Positions 63,711 through 64,000 of a stretch of DNA of 64,000 bases are shown one piece after another. The DNA comes from Bacillus australimaris (GTDB lineage Bacteria > Bacillota > Bacilli > Bacillales > Bacillaceae). Under the pieces are notes generated by a model. That model had not been told where the DNA came from. It worked only from the letters and a program-made list of their open reading frames with translations, and searched no databases. Made by a program: the position numbers and the translations under genes. Location: positions 248,001-312,000 of the forward strand of contig NZ_LGYN01000023.1 of the NCBI RefSeq assembly GCF_001307105.1, written 5' to 3'. Every line of letters starts with the position of its first letter. Position 1 is the stretch's first letter.

Positions 63711-64000
63711 TCAAACTGCTTTAACTTCAAAATCAACCGACGCTTTTGGGATGCCGTTAATGATGATCGTTAAAGTATGTGTTCCCTCATAGTGCTTTCT
63801 CGTCGTCATATTTTGAAAGGACTGTGATCTGACGAATTCTCTATGTAACGCTGAACCTGTTTCAAACTCTGTGATTTTAAACACCTTTTGGCTGCGGGTA
63901 CCCCGAGCTTTGACATAGTCTATGGCATACTCTACACGCAGTTTTAGCGGCTTCTCGGCCTGAAGAGTAAATTGAAATGTCAATTTCTCTCCAATACAAA
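63711..64000 (-). CDS. DNA alkylation repair protein, C-terminal part only (YhaZ-like)
   Basis: The frame stays open to the right edge, and the visible C-terminal 96 residues read IGEKLTFQFTLQ, KPLKLRVEYAIDYVKARG, KVFKITEF and QSFQNMTTRKHYEGTHTLTIIINGIPKAS. This immunoglobulin-like C-terminal extension (with the MTTRKHY element) is typical of DNA alkylation repair (AlkD-like HEAT repeat) proteins of the B. subtilis YhaZ kind, in which the first ~250 residues contain the HEAT repeats. Those lie outside the window. The enzyme would act on 3-alkyl or 7-alkyl purines; the C-terminal domain role is unknown. Confidence 0.7.
   Translation of the reverse strand, partial: CIGEKLTFQFTLQAEKPLKLRVEYAIDYVKARGTRSQKVFKITEFETGSALHREFVRSQSFQNMTTRKHYEGTHTLTIIINGIPKASVDFEVKAV

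Overview
The window is chromosomal DNA of a low-to-mid GC, endospore-former-type Firmicute. It is most likely a member of the Bacillus pumilus group (pumilus, safensis or altitudinis). The call rests on many loci whose order and protein lengths match Bacillus subtilis: ansR/ansAB-mleN, deoR-deoC-nupC-pdp, licT-bglP-bglH, ykoEDC behind a TPP riboswitch, an S-box in front of a yxjG/H-type gene, and the type VII accessory sets ywqH/ywqI and yfjABCD. An immune-inhibitor-A protease and a four-carbon acid-sugar cluster, which I do not recall from B. subtilis 168, also lie here. I see no rRNA, tRNA, insertion sequence, CRISPR array or prophage. The species call is inference from gene content, not from a search.

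Layout, left part (1-20 kb). A truncated PTS IIC gene and a LicR-like PRD regulator open the window. Next come a small YwqH/YwqI/YwqH-like cluster without any toxin gene, the asparagine/aspartate/malate genes (ansR divergent from ansA-ansB-mleN), and the four-gene yfjA-yfjD type VII cassette. Then follow pepT, a secreted DUF3298-like protein, and an RpiR regulator with a dehydrogenase, a DUF1537 kinase and a GntP permease that should take up and phosphorylate a four-carbon sugar acid.

Middle part (20-43 kb). A SAM riboswitch controls a cobalamin-independent methionine-synthase-like gene. The licT-bglP-bglH operon has two tandem antiterminator/terminator units and a cre site over its promoter. 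A seven-gene operon, with a LysR regulator upstream, combines a methionine-type ABC transporter, two substrate-binding lipoproteins, two flavin monooxygenases and an OsmC protein; it looks like organosulfur scavenging. After a YwqG protein and a soluble chemoreceptor comes a TPP-riboswitch operon (tenA-ykoE-ykoD-ykoC) for thiamine precursor uptake and salvage.

Right part (40-64 kb). Two secreted proteins (one unknown, one InhA-like protease) are followed by a MarR-nitroreductase-ABM detoxification operon with clear operator palindromes, the deoxyribonucleoside operon with DeoR operator and cre, and a LacX-like epimerase. Then come an OatA-type peptidoglycan acetyltransferase, a methyltransferase/saccharopine-dehydrogenase-like pair divergent from a LuxR regulator, a HAD phosphatase, a MerR regulator, a Gfo/Idh oxidoreductase, a double-PAS soluble chemoreceptor with a good sigma-D promoter, an amino acid permease, and the 3' part of a DNA alkylation repair gene that runs off the right edge. 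Intrinsic terminators separate nearly all units, many of them bidirectional between convergent genes.
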